This document shows positions 11,085 through 22,436 of a stretch of DNA of 64,000 bases, one piece after another. Numbering within the stretch: the stretch's first letter is position 1; each line of letters opens with the position of its first letter. The notes beneath the pieces were generated by a model. The model made no database searches. It worked only from the letters and a program-made list of their open reading frames with translations, and had not been told where the DNA came from. A program made the translations under genes and the position numbers. Source of the stretch: Tethya wilhelma (Eukaryota > Porifera > Demospongiae > Tethyida > Tethyidae). Location: positions 15,263,614 to 15,327,613 of the forward strand of contig CAXIPT010000001.1 of the NCBI GenBank assembly GCA_964030475.1. The letters are read 5' to 3'.

Positions 11085-13177
11085 TTATGATACAGTAGTA
11101 AGAGACTAACACTGAAAATGACAAAAACACAAGTATCCACATTCATATCATATTAAATTTTAGTAATGTTTTTTGTTTTGTAAAAGCTATATCTTTGAAC
11201 ATGCACTTAGCTTCAAGGCCCTGGTTGCCTATCACAACATTTCAGTTTGGCCTCCCATTTATACCCACCCAAGATAGACGTTGGTTAGCACCACCCAGAG
11301 GAGGTGGGAGGTGCAACAACCGTACTTCTGAATGGCAGTTTTCAGGCTGCCAGTGATATTAGAGCACAAATTTTGAAGGACTGCAGTAAAGTTATATACC
11401 ATGGTACTCTCTAATGGCTCCAAATATGCTTGTTTTGGCATAGATATAGCTACACCAGCTAGGTCACTGTCAAACCTTAGACAAACTATTGAGACTGTCA
11501 AACAGTAAATGAACGACGCCATTGATAACGAGATTTTTTTACTGCATTTATACTGAGCCATGTTTCCAAAACTAGGAGAATACATCTACTTTTACACAGA
11601 AACACATGATATAATTTGTGTAGCACATGTTGACACAGTGACATAATATACTATTGCACTCACCGTATTGCCGTTCCTTGACTAACCTGGGCTCTGAGAC
11701 GTAGTCGTACTAGACAGAACAGAATGGATTGAAGCTGCTTTTAAATAGAGCATTGTGTTAAACTAGTTTCTACCGGTTTCGCACGCGGGACAGCCCCTTG
11801 GGAATCATCTCGAAGTTTCCACAGTCAAAGCCTTTGACTGTTGTAAAACTGGAATTCCCCCCGGAAACTTCGAGAATTCCCAAGGGGCGACAAAGGTCAA
11901 ACGTCAAAGGAGGCTCTGACGTACGTGATGGTAACTTGAAATCTATTAATATTTTTTTTTAGGCTAATTATAGCAAAAATTGTGTGGGAATAATAATTAC
12001 GTAATTGCAACTCTAGATTGCGTGTCCATGGGAAAACATCTGAAAGTGTAAAATTAATGTAAACCATTTTTCCCCTCTAAACTTGAAATTCTTGCCAAAC
12101 AGAGTAGCAAAGGTACAGTCAAACTAGCAATGTGTTACAAAGACTGACCAGAAAAAAAAAAAGTAAGTTAACCAAAAGCAAAGCAATTAAGTATATACAA
12201 ACACTTGTCACTACCAAGCTATTTATTTAAGTTATTGTCATAATGGTAGATAGACTGTAGTAAATATGGCATCGAATTGTTCATAGGAATCACACAATTT
12301 CGAAAGAGAATTGAAGAAAAACAACACAGAAAACTTGAGAACCGAAAGAAAAGTGAAGTAGTACAAAAGGTACCTAATTTAAAATCTTGCATATAAATGT
12401 ACAAGCCTACTTAAAGTGGTATCTATAAGTATTATAATCATTACACAGATCACAAATTCTACAAAATTAAACCGACTAAGAACAAACAACTTAGAGGCAT
12501 TGAAAAAAGATAACATCAATCATACATGATTATACTATCATGATTATATATAATCATACTTGTGTATGTGCAAAGTAAAGAAATCATATTATTTGTCTGC
12601 TTGTGGATGTGTTGCCATATGTTTCTATTGACATTGTACCTGTTAATTTAAAAGCCTTGTGCTTGTTTCTAGTGGTTCTATGTTGACAAACGACGTTTCT
12701 CTAGCATATGAAGAAATTTACCCTCAAAACGGCTATGTCCTACTTAAACTGCAAATTAGTATACCTTTTGATCCAGCAGGTGCCAATTAGTGAGAACTGA
12801 GGACCAAGGTGCGACTATCACTGCTCAATGTACATGAGTAATGCTACCAAGAACCTTCAAACTTAACTTTTCTCCAATTTTGCCGCACTATAAACTCACT
12901 TTTTCTTAACACAACTATTGGCAAAAAGTAAGCTAAAGCTCTAAACAACATCACCACGAGTTAGAATTTTTCATTAAATTCTTATAATTGGAGAAAATCT
13001 AGAAAAGGTAAAGGGTTGTTGGATCTGCCAGCTCAGTTGCAATACATTGAATAGGTAGAGTTGTCTCTTTCAAGTGAAATTTGCCGCGGGAAAATAAGAC
13101 AAATACCAAACATATTAAACATCATCAGATAGAAGAAAGACTGAACAACCTTAGAATGAGTTGGAAAATTTAAAATA
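11085..13177. other. Spacer with one foldback, no supported gene
   Basis: A minus-strand frame at 11259-11585 shows a hydrophobic start and N-x-T sites but no domain. It is not called. Apart from the foldback at 11802-11889, the stretch is AT-rich and featureless. Confidence 0.5.
11802..11889. repeat. Foldback repeat (CCCCTTGGGAAT termini)
   Basis: CCCCTTGGGAATCATCTCGA at the left pairs with TCGAGAATTCCCAAGGGG at the right. An inner small hairpin (CAGTCAAAGCCTTTGACTG) lies between. It is non-coding. Confidence 0.7.
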
Positions 13178-13790
13178 TCAATCATAGAAAAGAATATTCA
13201 AGAAAAACATGCAAATGATAGACAATTTTGGCCATTTTCCAATGTTGAAAGGTGTGACAAGCTGTGAATTGTCAAAAATGATCACAAATTTCTTCATATG
13301 AATGTTTAGCTGTGTGGATATATTTATCTTGTCATTGTTTATAACTTCCAGTGGTTCTGCTGTTTTGAAAATCATACGTTGAAAATTGAGTAGATCTACT
13401 AACATCTTTTGCTCTTTAATTAACATGAAGCCACTATCAAGCACAATCGTATGCAGCTGTGTTGTTCCTCTTCCAATCTTATATAGAAGATATGTAACAC
13501 CCCTTGATGTAAAACAGTTGTGCGTAATTGTTAATGTCTCCAAGAATCGATGATCACAAATTACATTTGCCAAGTGTTGTAGGCATGTATCATCAATTCT
13601 TGCTGCAATCAACTTTAGTACATAAATTTGTGATAGTTTGATTGCTTCCATCAACAAATTTTGTACCAAGCCATTAGTCAGTTGAAATCCAAATAATTCC
13701 ATAGCATGAAGTCTTGGACATGTAATTAAAATGATAATGTGATTTAGATGACAGGGTTTAGGACAAGTTAATGATACAGCCCTGTGGTAT
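13178..13790 (-). pseudogene. Leucine-rich repeat fragment, NLR-like
   Basis: The minus-strand frame contains successive units of the ribonuclease-inhibitor LRR type. They include L-K-L-I-A-A-R-I-D-D-T-C-L-Q-H-L-A, then F-L-E-T-L-T-I-T-H-N-C-F-T-S-R-G-V-T-Y-L-L and L-H-T-I-V-L-D-S. Spacing is about 28-30 residues. Such LRRs typically close NLR proteins, but no NACHT or effector domain is visible here, and the C-terminal third degrades into hydrophobic sequence. The frame runs up to the n at 13821 without a convincing start. It may be the last exon of a gene whose front lies across the contig join, or a relic. Confidence 0.5.
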
Positions 13791-13821
13791 TCATCTGTAT
13801 ACACTGTATGATATATTCCTN

Positions 13822-14006
13822 TGTCAAACTTTCGCGGAAGTCTCTAGTCAAACATTTTTGCAGTTTAACTTTCGCGATGAGCTGTGCGCAAGCCCATACG
13901 TATAATACATTTTGAAAATTTTCGCGGATAAAAACTTTCATGGATGGATCGTGATCCGCGAAAACCGCGAAAGTTAAACCCCACGAAACTTTCCCGCTAT
14001 ACGGTA
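13822..14006. mobile_element. Foldback MITE ending in CTATACGGTA (left side cut by n)
   Basis: AACTTTCGCGG-like segments occur in both orientations, and the right end reads CCCGCTATACGGTA, as in the elements at 52826-53016 and 54015-54219. The left terminus is lost at the n. Confidence 0.6.
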
Positions 14007-14458
14007 TTTTTTTTAAAAAAAAAAGCAATTTAAACTGAGGGGAAATTGAAAGTCCATGCACATGTACCAGGTCCTATGATGATAGCAATCGATGGGTTCC
14101 ACTGATTTATATAGTTTGAAGAGTTGTTAGCTAGCTCTGTTGTTAGCTGTAAATGTGAGGTATCTCTACCTATTTCTGCTGTTACAGTAGTACACACAAT
14201 ACATATTACAGTATGACTTGTATGATTTGATTTGGAATACATCTTTGATTACTAGAATTTGATATATTTTTGATCTACTGATTGCTTGTAATTCTAAAAG
14301 AAAACTTTAGTGGCCACGTGAGGGTATCGAATATAGTCATAGGATAGCTGCATGGGTATTTCACAAATCAAAGGCTTCCAATAAAAGCATGCATGTAAGT
14401 TGGCCAGATCTAGAGATAATACATATAGAAAATCAATACGCAAACCATCCATTCTTAC

Positions 14459-16968
14459 ATGGAAGAGTGATTTGTATACTTCGAGGAGTTAAAGTACGTC
14501 TGTTGTTAGCAGTAAATGTGATGGTACCACTTGGTCTCCCTCTTGCCATCAGTGTGATGGTATAGCGAGCATTGATCAAATCATCAGCACTATTACTTCT
14601 AACATTTATAGTGCTATCTACTATTGTTGCTCCACTCCAGCTAACACTAGTAGGAGGTCCTCCATCAGTAGCAACAGTAAGAGTATAGGTTGGAGGCTCA
14701 GTTGGTGCAGAACTAACTGCTGTTAATCTGACATCTGATGAGTCTATAGCATTTATAGCACCACTGTTGGGTTCAACAGAATCTGTATATTCAGAATATT
14801 ATAATAATTATAGTATTATTATACTGAATTGTAGCTTGACACTAATACATATACAATTAATGATGGTGTTACCACATGCCCTTACCACGGGTATATAGTC
14901 CAACATAGATGGTCCTCTCTCCATTGCCATCAGGAACTACAAATCTCCAGACTCCTTCATGAAGACAACATTGCCTTACTTCTTCTCTTCTCAATAGACG
15001 GAGGATTCGTGAATTATTAGAGAATGTATCAGTTGTAAATCTCCAAATATGACCAGAACTTGGCGGAAAAACTGGAAAATCAAGTGGATAAACAATTCTA
15101 GGATCTCCTCCAGAACCAGAGAACACAACAGAGAGTGCACCATCTGGATTTGTCTGTATACCCACATCTTCCTTATCTAGTGCTTCATGTTCAGGTATAA
15201 CCTCACCATTGAGTAGGAGAGTCAGCTCTGAGGAAAAGTATCATGAAAGAATTAAGAATTTCAATAGTGTGCATTTGATACAGAGCATAATATTATATAT
15301 GTTCAAAAATGACACAACAGTACATTTTTATGAATCAGGCTTGAGGATAATCATATCATGTGACTATTTCAGACTTGTAGTGTATCAATGTTTTGCCTTA
15401 TATGCTGCATCACTCAGGCATTATTCATCATAATAATTTATTGTGAACCGGCCTTTACTGTCATTCAGCACATATTAGGAGAGATCCAGGATCAAAGTGG
15501 TTCAGAGGCAAAAAAAAATAATCATTGCAGCTGCATCTTTTATCAAGACTATAGTAGGTGGGAACAGCTGATAACTATAGGCCACGTACTTCTGTGTGCA
15601 ATTATGTGGAATTTCATTAGCGTGACATGAGGGCATTTGGTTACATGAAATAAAATGCTTGATGCAAAGAGTTTCTTCACATGGTGTACTCCAGTGTGAA
15701 GTCACCATGAGTATGAGCCATTTTCTACACACTGTCAAAATTTCAATCAGTCTTACACAGCTTGTGGATGTGGATCTATCAGATGTGGTGGATGATGATT
15801 GTATTAGGGTCTCACATGAGGAGCAGCATTAATTATGATTATTATATTTCCCGTCACTGAAGCCGGCCCAACTAATCATATTGATTGAACCATAGATAAT
15901 ATGTATACGCTTCATGAAAGCGTATATATATTTTATCTATGATTGAACGTTAATTGCAACATTCTGTGATTGTACATGGAAAGTGGCCTACAGTTACCAG
16001 ACGTTCTTATTTCCCCCACACAGAACGTCTGGCCATCACTGGGGACTCATTACTCAAACCTATGAGTTTGACTCTGACCTAGTTGTTGACAGACAATAGG
16101 AGGGACACTTTTTGTTACATGACTAATTCTCATAGAAGCTTACATAGAGCATAATGTGTGTCTATATTATCTATGAAGAGACTCGGGCTCATCAATTGTT
16201 GGAAGGTCTCTGAACCACACAAAGGGTTATTACTGTGACACTCCAAAAGTTTGTGTGCTGCCTCAGTGACAATCTTGTTCAGTATGTCAGAGCTATTCAT
16301 CATGGTGACTTATTAAAATATCAGAGACATACAGTGGAACTTGTGACTAGAGATTGAAACATATCAGTATTAAAATGTGCAATGACATAGTCTCCTTTAT
16401 GCCTAGCGGCTATAAGGCTAGATAGCCGGTAGACACTATGGACCGTGCAAAAGGCATATGATGAACTTGATGCAGGCATGTGGCCAACACTCTCACAGAA
16501 AAGACATACGTTCAGCTGCTGTCAAATATACAAAATTAATAGAATACCACCTGGACTGCCCGGCTGTCAGGCTTTATTATAAACAATTAATGCCCTCTTT
16601 CTCTGGAGCTTCAAAACAGGCCAGTTAGCTAAGTCAGCATCACATGGGGCATACAGCCTATTACGCAGTGTTAGATTTTCAATTAGCCTATAGATTTTCT
16701 GTTTCTTTTATTTATTTTCTGTAGCACACATCCATTTGTATGTTTTGTTTGTCAGGGAAGCACTTTCATAGGACTAGCTTTTGTGCTGTCTTTCGGGATC
16801 AAAAACATTTCATGATCAATTACAAATTTTATGATAAATCATAGATATTATACACTATATATATATGTGTATAATATCTATGGATAAATTACATTGTTTA
16901 CCTGGAACTTGAGCGAATAGCAATCTGTACAGTGGAAGAAGGATTAAAATAATGCGAACAGAATCCAT
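14459..16968 (-). CDS. Receptor gene A: signal peptide, unknown module, Ig-like domain
   Basis: Three minus-strand exons are visible: 16902-16968 (signal peptide, M-D-S-V-R-I-I-L-I-L-L-P...F-A-Q-V-P), 14886-15227 (module of 114 residues) and 14459-14782 (Ig-like domain, 108 residues). All junctions are phase 1 with good AG/GT borders. The module holds G-G-D-P-R-I-V-Y-P, an R-x-C-C-x-H-E-G-V-W-R-F core and E-R-T-I-Y-V-G-L-Y-T-R-G. The Ig exon has P-P-T-Y-T-L-T-V-A-T-D-G-G-P-P and an S-W strand. Paralogues are genes B, C and D. The downstream FN3 exons expected from gene D are not found before the n at 13821. The first exon faces DENND5 exon 1, 400 bp away. The protein is probably secreted or a cell-surface ectodomain (inference). 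Confidence 0.8.
15893..15945. mobile_element. Tiny palindromic element with target duplication TGATTGAAC
   Basis: CATAGATAATATGTATACGC pairs with GCGTATATATATTTTATCTATG around a CATGAA centre. TGATTGAAC repeats directly on both sides. Confidence 0.6.
16845..16881. mobile_element. Tiny palindromic element with target duplication GATAAAT
   Basis: CATAGATATTATACAC and GTGTATAATATCTATG surround a TATATATATA centre. GATAAAT flanks both ends. It belongs to the same family as the elements at 7193 and 15893. Confidence 0.6.
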
Positions 16969-17368
16969 AATTTCTAATCTCGTACCACAAGAAATTGAGA
17001 ATGAAAAAACTCCTGATGCATGAAGAAACTGCAACCGCCAACGCGCGCGCGAAATCAAACTAGATACCGAAAATTTTAATTGACCGACCAACATAAGAAA
17101 AGTTGTATGGTCAAAGCTTGTTCATGGTGAGGGTCGGTACATCCATCTATGATATTATCTATTGTACATTCCTCAATTTACATGGTGTTTGAACTCCGAG
17201 GAATATAGCACTGCAGCCACCAGCAATCAGGTAATATAGATCTGAGAGCCTACTTTTTAAAACCTGAGCAAAATACGAAGTAGACTACATGACTATATAC
17301 AAGTTACATGTAACAAAATTATTAATTTTTCATAGGTCTAGCTCTAGGTGGTGTATATTCCAATCAGT
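16969..17368. promoter_or_regulatory. Head-to-head intergenic promoter region (gene A / DENND5)
   Basis: These 400 bp separate the start of receptor gene A (minus) from the start of the DENND5-like gene (plus). They contain a CGCGCGCGCG run at about 17042 and the box CTAGATACCGAAAATTTTAA at about 17061. The box is repeated almost unchanged at about 55689, upstream of receptor gene C. Conservation between paralogues in non-coding DNA suggests regulatory function; the role is inferred. Confidence 0.5.
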
Positions 17369-17448
17369 ATGCCACGTATAGTTGACTACTTTACTCTGTG
17401 TGGACTTCACAGTGAAGGATTTGAGACCTCTCAGGCTACTTCTGGTAG

Positions 17449-17481
<33 letters not shown>

Positions 17482-18232
17482 CATCCACTCTCACACAGCT
17501 TCTCTTGGCCGACCCTACTCTTGTACAATCTTATCTCGTTATCCTGACAAGGACCTGACATGGAATCCTTTTGATGAATCTGCTGTGAAAACTGTGAGTG
17601 AACTTCAAGTCATCATTTAATATTATTTTGTTTACTTGTGTAAATGTGTCACATCAAAGTAGAAGTATTGCTGACTTGTGTGTGCTGAGTCAGCAATCAC
17701 TACATGTAGACTGAACACTAAAGTTGATGTTATAAGCTGGGAATACCATGTACTCTTAATCCCATCATTTTTAACTTTTCATGTTGTCAGTTGTGTATGC
17801 CAGAAGGTTTGGTCATCAAGAAGAACTTAGAAGAGCCCTCTTTCAAGTTCTTCCATTCATTTCTCATCACTCATGAGAATGGTACTCGTGCCTATGGCAG
17901 TGTTCTCACCTACTATGAGCCACTGGAAGACACTCGTGTCCTCAATACTCTAGAGGCACTTCAAACAAAGTACCGACAGTCGAGGAGAGGCCCTATTAAT
18001 TTGGATGAAACAAACTGCTTTGATCGCGGCTCTGATAAGCTGTATGTGTCCAAGTGTTTGTGTTTCATCTCCTCTCGGCCGATATTCAGACCGTGTGAGG
18101 CCTACCTGAAGCAGCTGTATGCCGTCACTGTGGGAGGGAGGAGTGGCAGTGAACTGCCAGTGGAGAGCTACCTCTATAACCTGCTCTACGAGGTAGCCAT
18201 GCCCTCTCCAGGGAAGAGTGTCAACTTCCACG
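17369..18232 (+). pseudogene. DENND5-like: DENND5-like gene, 5' fragment (three exons)
   Basis: Exons are 17369-17444, 17481-17593 and 17791-18232. The product starts M-P-R-I-V-D-Y-F-T-L-C-G-L, matching the conserved ADYFV-x-CGL opening of DENND5 (Rab6IP1). It continues with S-R-Y-P-D-K-D-L-T-W-N-P-F-D and L-C-M-P-E-G-L (uDENN) and ends at the first DENN block (F-H-S-F-L-I-T, then Y-V-S-K-C-L-C and S-Y-L-Y-N-L-L-Y-E-V). The next exon, present in the copy at 60010, is absent, so this is a truncated duplicate. DENND5 proteins are Rab exchange factors in membrane traffic. Exons 2 and 3 have the same lengths (113 and 442) as the 58995-61217 copy. Confidence 0.8.
17450..17480. repeat. (CA)n microsatellite making up an intron
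   Basis: The 36-nt segment 17445-17480 reads GTAGG followed by CA repeats and ends in CAG. It is either a very short intron or, since 36 is divisible by 3 and the frame stays open, an in-frame His-Thr tract. Confidence 0.8.
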
Positions 18233-18386
18233 GTGAGATAATATTTTTAACCACCCGTTCCTATGTATATTTATTTCACTTGACGGAAAAATACATAATG
18301 CAGAAATATATTAACAAATGCAAATTTCCAGATTTACGGTACTTGTGAATGATGGCTTTGTGTCATTTTGTACATGGTTCCTTTAG

Positions 18387-18518
18387 GTTTGGGATCATTC
18401 AGAGTGTAAGATTAGACCATTTGAATTTTCACTTGCACCTCCTGACTGGTCACTGATATTGGTCGTTGCTGTTGTAATGGCTTCCATCTTGACTACTTTG
18501 AAATCTCCCAGACTGAAG
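18387..18518 (+). CDS. Possible orphan exon with a hydrophobic segment
   Basis: The segment lies between TTTAG and a GAAG/GTAAGAG donor. It is open in phase 0 for 44 codons and contains W-S-L-I-L-V-V-A-V-V-M-A-S-I-L, a likely membrane span. It does not continue the preceding DENND5 exon in frame. No homology is recognised. It may be an exon of a separate gene or chance. Confidence 0.22.
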
Positions 18519-19130
18519 GTAAGAGTACTGACTAATATGTATAAGTGAGTGCACAAGGTATTTTGTGTGTGAGTGAGAGAGTGCTTGGTATATGATGTCC
18601 TTGTTTATTTCTCCCTCCCCCTTCTCCCCCTCTCCATTTCATGTGGATTGTGATAATTGTTTCTCCAGTGAGTCTATTCTATCAGTGTAGCTCCTAGTCT
18701 TGTAAGCCAGACTTTCCTTGCATGTGGGTTCAGAAGAAGAGGGATGGGAAAGGGAAAAGAACATCTGGTAGGATAATAGTTCCACGGATGACTTTGTTGA
18801 AACATTTTGCATTTTCAAATTGAATGAGCTGAGTGATGTACTGACTTGTTTGTGGTTTTGAAAGTAGATGTAAGATATTACCCCAACCATTGTAGTGAGT
18901 ATAGATAGCCTGGGTATGAGGCTAGTGAGTAGAGACTCTGAGCTGGAGAACAATTAAGGAGTTTTAACTAGGAAGATAACTATATGTATGCAATGTTGAT
19001 GGCCCACTCATAGTCAGGTAGACTCTTTACTATAATGTCTCAGCTTATAAAATAATAGCTAAGGCTATGAACTAGCACAGAGGCACTCTCAGCAAGTTTG
19101 AATGAGCTCACTCCTAGAAAGTAGTGTGAA
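18519..19130. other. Spacer, nothing recognised
   Basis: No domain, splice-consistent exon or repeat was recognised. The frame at 18639-18953 on the minus strand looks like chance. Confidence 0.5.
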
Positions 19131-19504
19131 GCCACCACACAGTGCAAACTAATAAACTGAGAACAGCAGCAGCAAACAAGTAAACATTTTTGTGGTGTCT
19201 CAATGCTTTGAAATGGAATTCAATTCCGTTTCTGTATGTATATGTAGGTATATAGGTCATCATTATCTATATAATGCATATGATATGAGAAAGAGGTTCT
19301 AGCTCGATAGGCTACTTACTAATGCACTACACATAGAATACCTACTTAAAGACTGAGCTATATTGCACGGCTTCCATTGCTTAGTTGCACTCAGTATACA
19401 AATAAAGCTACTCAGCTAACATCTGGTAATTAATGGTTGAATGAAAGTAGGTACAACAGTTCCTCATACACATGATATGTGCTCTGTCATGGACACAAAT
19501 TAAA

Positions 19505-21704
19505 TGAAGGCACCAAGGTGCATAACCCTTGGTGCGTACATATAATAATTATTATACTGAATCTTATATGGTATTTGATATATTATAGCAGTTTATTGTG
19601 TAGTCTAATATTATATTGCCTGTATAATGTAGTTGGATGAGTGTGTATCAATAAGCAGGTCTGCAGCTATGCTATGGGACTCGCTCAGGCTCGCCCCTCA
19701 TGCTTTTAACAGGATGAATGGGTGTGGCCTCGAAGCTTAGCTCAGATAGGCTGAAAAGCCTCAGATTTCAGAAACTATAGGCTTTTGTTGCTTTGTAAAA
19801 GGACCTCAGGCCATTTCATATCAGTAGCTAAGCTTCTACTGTCTATGCTATGAAGCTCGCTCAGGCTCGTCCCCCAAAATTATGGGTGTGGCCTCGAAGC
19901 TTAGCGTAGCGATATCAGATGATTTTTTTGATTACAAAACTACAGCATACCAATATTTTTAAAAAAATCTGTAATCTTTTTGAAACATTCTGGTGCGAAT
20001 CTTACTACCATAGCTTATTCCTACTTCAAGTTATAAATTTTTAAAGGTGACAGTGTTAAATTTTCTTATGTACAATTTTCCAATACAAACTGTGGCACCA
20101 ATTTCAAGTAGTTGATTTAAGCACAACAATGAAACCTTACATAGTTATTTTTACATATTGAACACTTAACACACATACACAATGGCTTTCTCATTGATAT
20201 GAGAGTTCAAGTGATCTTTTGATGTCTATCATGCTCTTTATGAGCAACATTTACTTTCAGTCACCAATACCTCTATTTTGTGCTGTAGTTCATCCAGTTT
20301 AGTAGCAAATTTACTTTCTAAAGTATCTAATTTTTGGGAAAGTTCAGCATTATCAATAGCACTGTTGTCAATTTTTATGCCAAGAGTACTTAACTTAAGA
20401 CTTAACTGTTCGGTTTTTATTTGTTCCTTTTCTAGTGCTCTCTGTATTTCAGAGAGATCTGAGCCTTTAACTGTGGTACTATAAGAATCTTTGGGCCTAG
20501 ATCTACAAGTACAAAACTGCTGCATTAAAAACTCTTCCAGTTCTTTATGATATTTATTGCGAATCAGTTCTGCTCTTTTCTTTTGTGTTCGACCACAGAT
20601 CACTTTAAAAGAATTAAATGTTACTGTGAATGTTGCATCACAAAGTACTTTCATCCGATCATAAAACTGGATCCATGACAAACTGCGTTCTCGCCTAAGC
20701 ATATCAAGCTCATAGACAGCTCCTTTTGTTATGTTTGATACAACTGGAAATGAACTATTTGGTGTGGGGCTTGTGCTGGCACATTCATCGAATTTATCAA
20801 TTGACAGCCCAATCTTCTGACAATAAGTCCCAGGGTAAACAGTACTTGCGGCCATATCCTGTAGCAAAATTGCACACAGCATGACTAGCTAGTTATACTG
20901 GGCAACTATTAGAAAACGTGTAGTAACAGTGTCACTAGCAACAGCATCATTCTACTTACTTATCAGTTGTCTTATTCAGTTTGCTTGGCTCTGAGAGTTG
21001 AAGCCTAGAGAAAACACAACAAATTGCATATTACGGTGTCCGGGCCATTCCGTACGATATTAAAAGACGTCCAGTCCTTAACTGTACAATCTAAAGGTCC
21101 AGATTCCGATTCTACATGAAACTTGGTTGTATACATTCCGGATCCACAAAAACTAACATAAACATCGGTAAAATTAAGTTTTGACCAAAAAATAGCAGCA
21201 GATTCGGAATCAGCACCTCAAAATTAGCAGGGATGAAACGTACTTACCTTTGCTACTTCTCTTATTTCTCTACAGCAGTAACAGTTAGCACGGTGCCACG
21301 CTCTACATTGAAATTTTCAAAAAATTCTGCACGCACCAAAATCAACGTAAGGCTATGCGGGAAATACGGGGTTAAATTTTTAACATGGATTATCTCCATA
21401 ACCCCTTGGTGGATTTTCGTCAAACAAGACTCATTAGAATCGCCAAAGACTGTATTATCGTGTGAATTGGAGTGAATGACTTTTGCTTTAACTGATGAAA
21501 GTATATAATTTTTATTGCAAGAGGGTATTTTAAATAGCAATTTGATATCGCTACTTAGCGCTCAAAGAGGCTGAAAAGCTTCATATCTCAGGAACTACAG
21601 GCTTTTGTGGAATTCTTTGTGTAATTTTTTTAGATAATCTCGATTATTTTACCTTGGTATGCCGCTTTTGAAGACTGGAGCTGCCGTTCTTGAGATATAG
21701 TTGG

Positions 21705-21742
<38 letters not shown>

Positions 21743-21785
21743 AGATGACTACCATAACCCCTGCTGCGCATGCGCACCAAGGGTT
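19505..21785. mobile_element. 2.3 kb TIR-like element inserted in copy 2
   Basis: The left end reads AGGCACCAAGGTGCATAACC and the right end GCGCACCAAGGGTTAA. Both carry the GCACCAAGG word in inverted orientation. Copy 1 has a continuous empty site (attatttaatttgtgtcc at about 6649). Internal segments with a CAGAAACTACAG-like core occur in both arms and also in the repeats at 26461-27058 and 37911-38290. It contains a (CA)n tract at 21704-21738 and one open frame (20238-20882). Confidence 0.65.
20238..20882 (-). CDS. Unrecognised coiled-coil ORF inside the 2.3 kb element
   Basis: This is an intact frame of 214 codons; a second Met at residue 10 (M-A-A-S-T-V) is an alternative start. The N-terminal half is globular-looking with scattered Cys and Trp. 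The C-terminal third has heptad-like leucine spacing (L-S-L-K-L-S-T-L-G-I, then L-S-Q-K-L-D-T-L-E-S-K) and ends K-C-C-S. No transposase catalytic motif, helicase or reverse transcriptase motif is visible. Because it lies wholly inside an insertion, it is either an element-encoded accessory protein or a captured host gene. No function can be assigned. Confidence 0.5.
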   Translation of the reverse strand: MLCAILLQDMAASTVYPGTYCQKIGLSIDKFDECASTSPTPNSSFPVVSNITKGAVYELDMLRRERSLSWIQFYDRMKVLCDATFTVTFNSFKVICGRTQKKRAELIRNKYHKELEEFLMQQFCTCRSRPKDSYSTTVKGSDLSEIQRALEKEQIKTEQLSLKLSTLGIKIDNSAIDNAELSQKLDTLESKFATKLDELQHKIEVLVTESKCCS

Positions 21786-22436
21786 AATAATGCTGTGGTG
21801 TTTTGTGTTTTAGTATGCATGTCAGTTTTAAAAGCCTATCATTCTCCATTACCTTTGAAGTTCAGTTCTAAGTACTCTCTATGCAGAATTGAAGTACCAG
21901 TTTTTTTGAGCCAGACATTCCTCCTCTCCTATAGTAGTTTATAACTTTGTGCATAACTTCATGTAACACTATTGTATGATCGGGATGTGACCTTCTTCTC
22001 CTGTATCATTCCACAGAGATTGACCACCTGCTCTGCAATTTCAAGTTTCAATTGGACATTTCTAAGCACAGTTTTCAGCCTGTTCTCACTCAAACATGAC
22101 TTGAGACTGTATCTATGACAGGTCTATAAGAAGGTCACTTGTGCAAGTGCTGGTCCATGTATGTCATTGTGTTGCATGCATAAGTTCTACTTGAAACAAA
22201 AAGCCAGTGGTTTGCTATTCATATTACATTTCACTAGAGTAGCAATATTTAGAAAATCATCAGATACAAAAAGTTAAGGGTTAAAGTAATGGATACAAAT
22301 CACACTAGTGTAACTACTTGGACTCAGTGGTTTGTTTCTAAAAAGAGCTACCAAGGCAGAACGAATAATCCATAAACATTGCATACAATTCCTTGTATAC
22401 CTATCCATAATTACAAAAACAAATTGAACAAAACTC

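Larger units (their letters stand above)
15230..16900. other. Intron 1 of receptor gene A, with palindromic insertions
   Basis: No additional exon is recognisable. It contains the tiny palindromic elements at 15893-15945 and 16845-16881 and otherwise unremarkable AT-rich sequence. Confidence 0.6.

Noticed and set aside
11259..11585. Minus-strand frame with signal-like start and N-x-T sites
   Set aside because: Hydrophobic start is weak, no domain or paralogue in the window; insufficient support.
18639..18953. 104-codon minus-strand frame
   Set aside because: Low-complexity Ser/Leu sequence with no domain; the flanking sequence shows no splice signals consistent with it.
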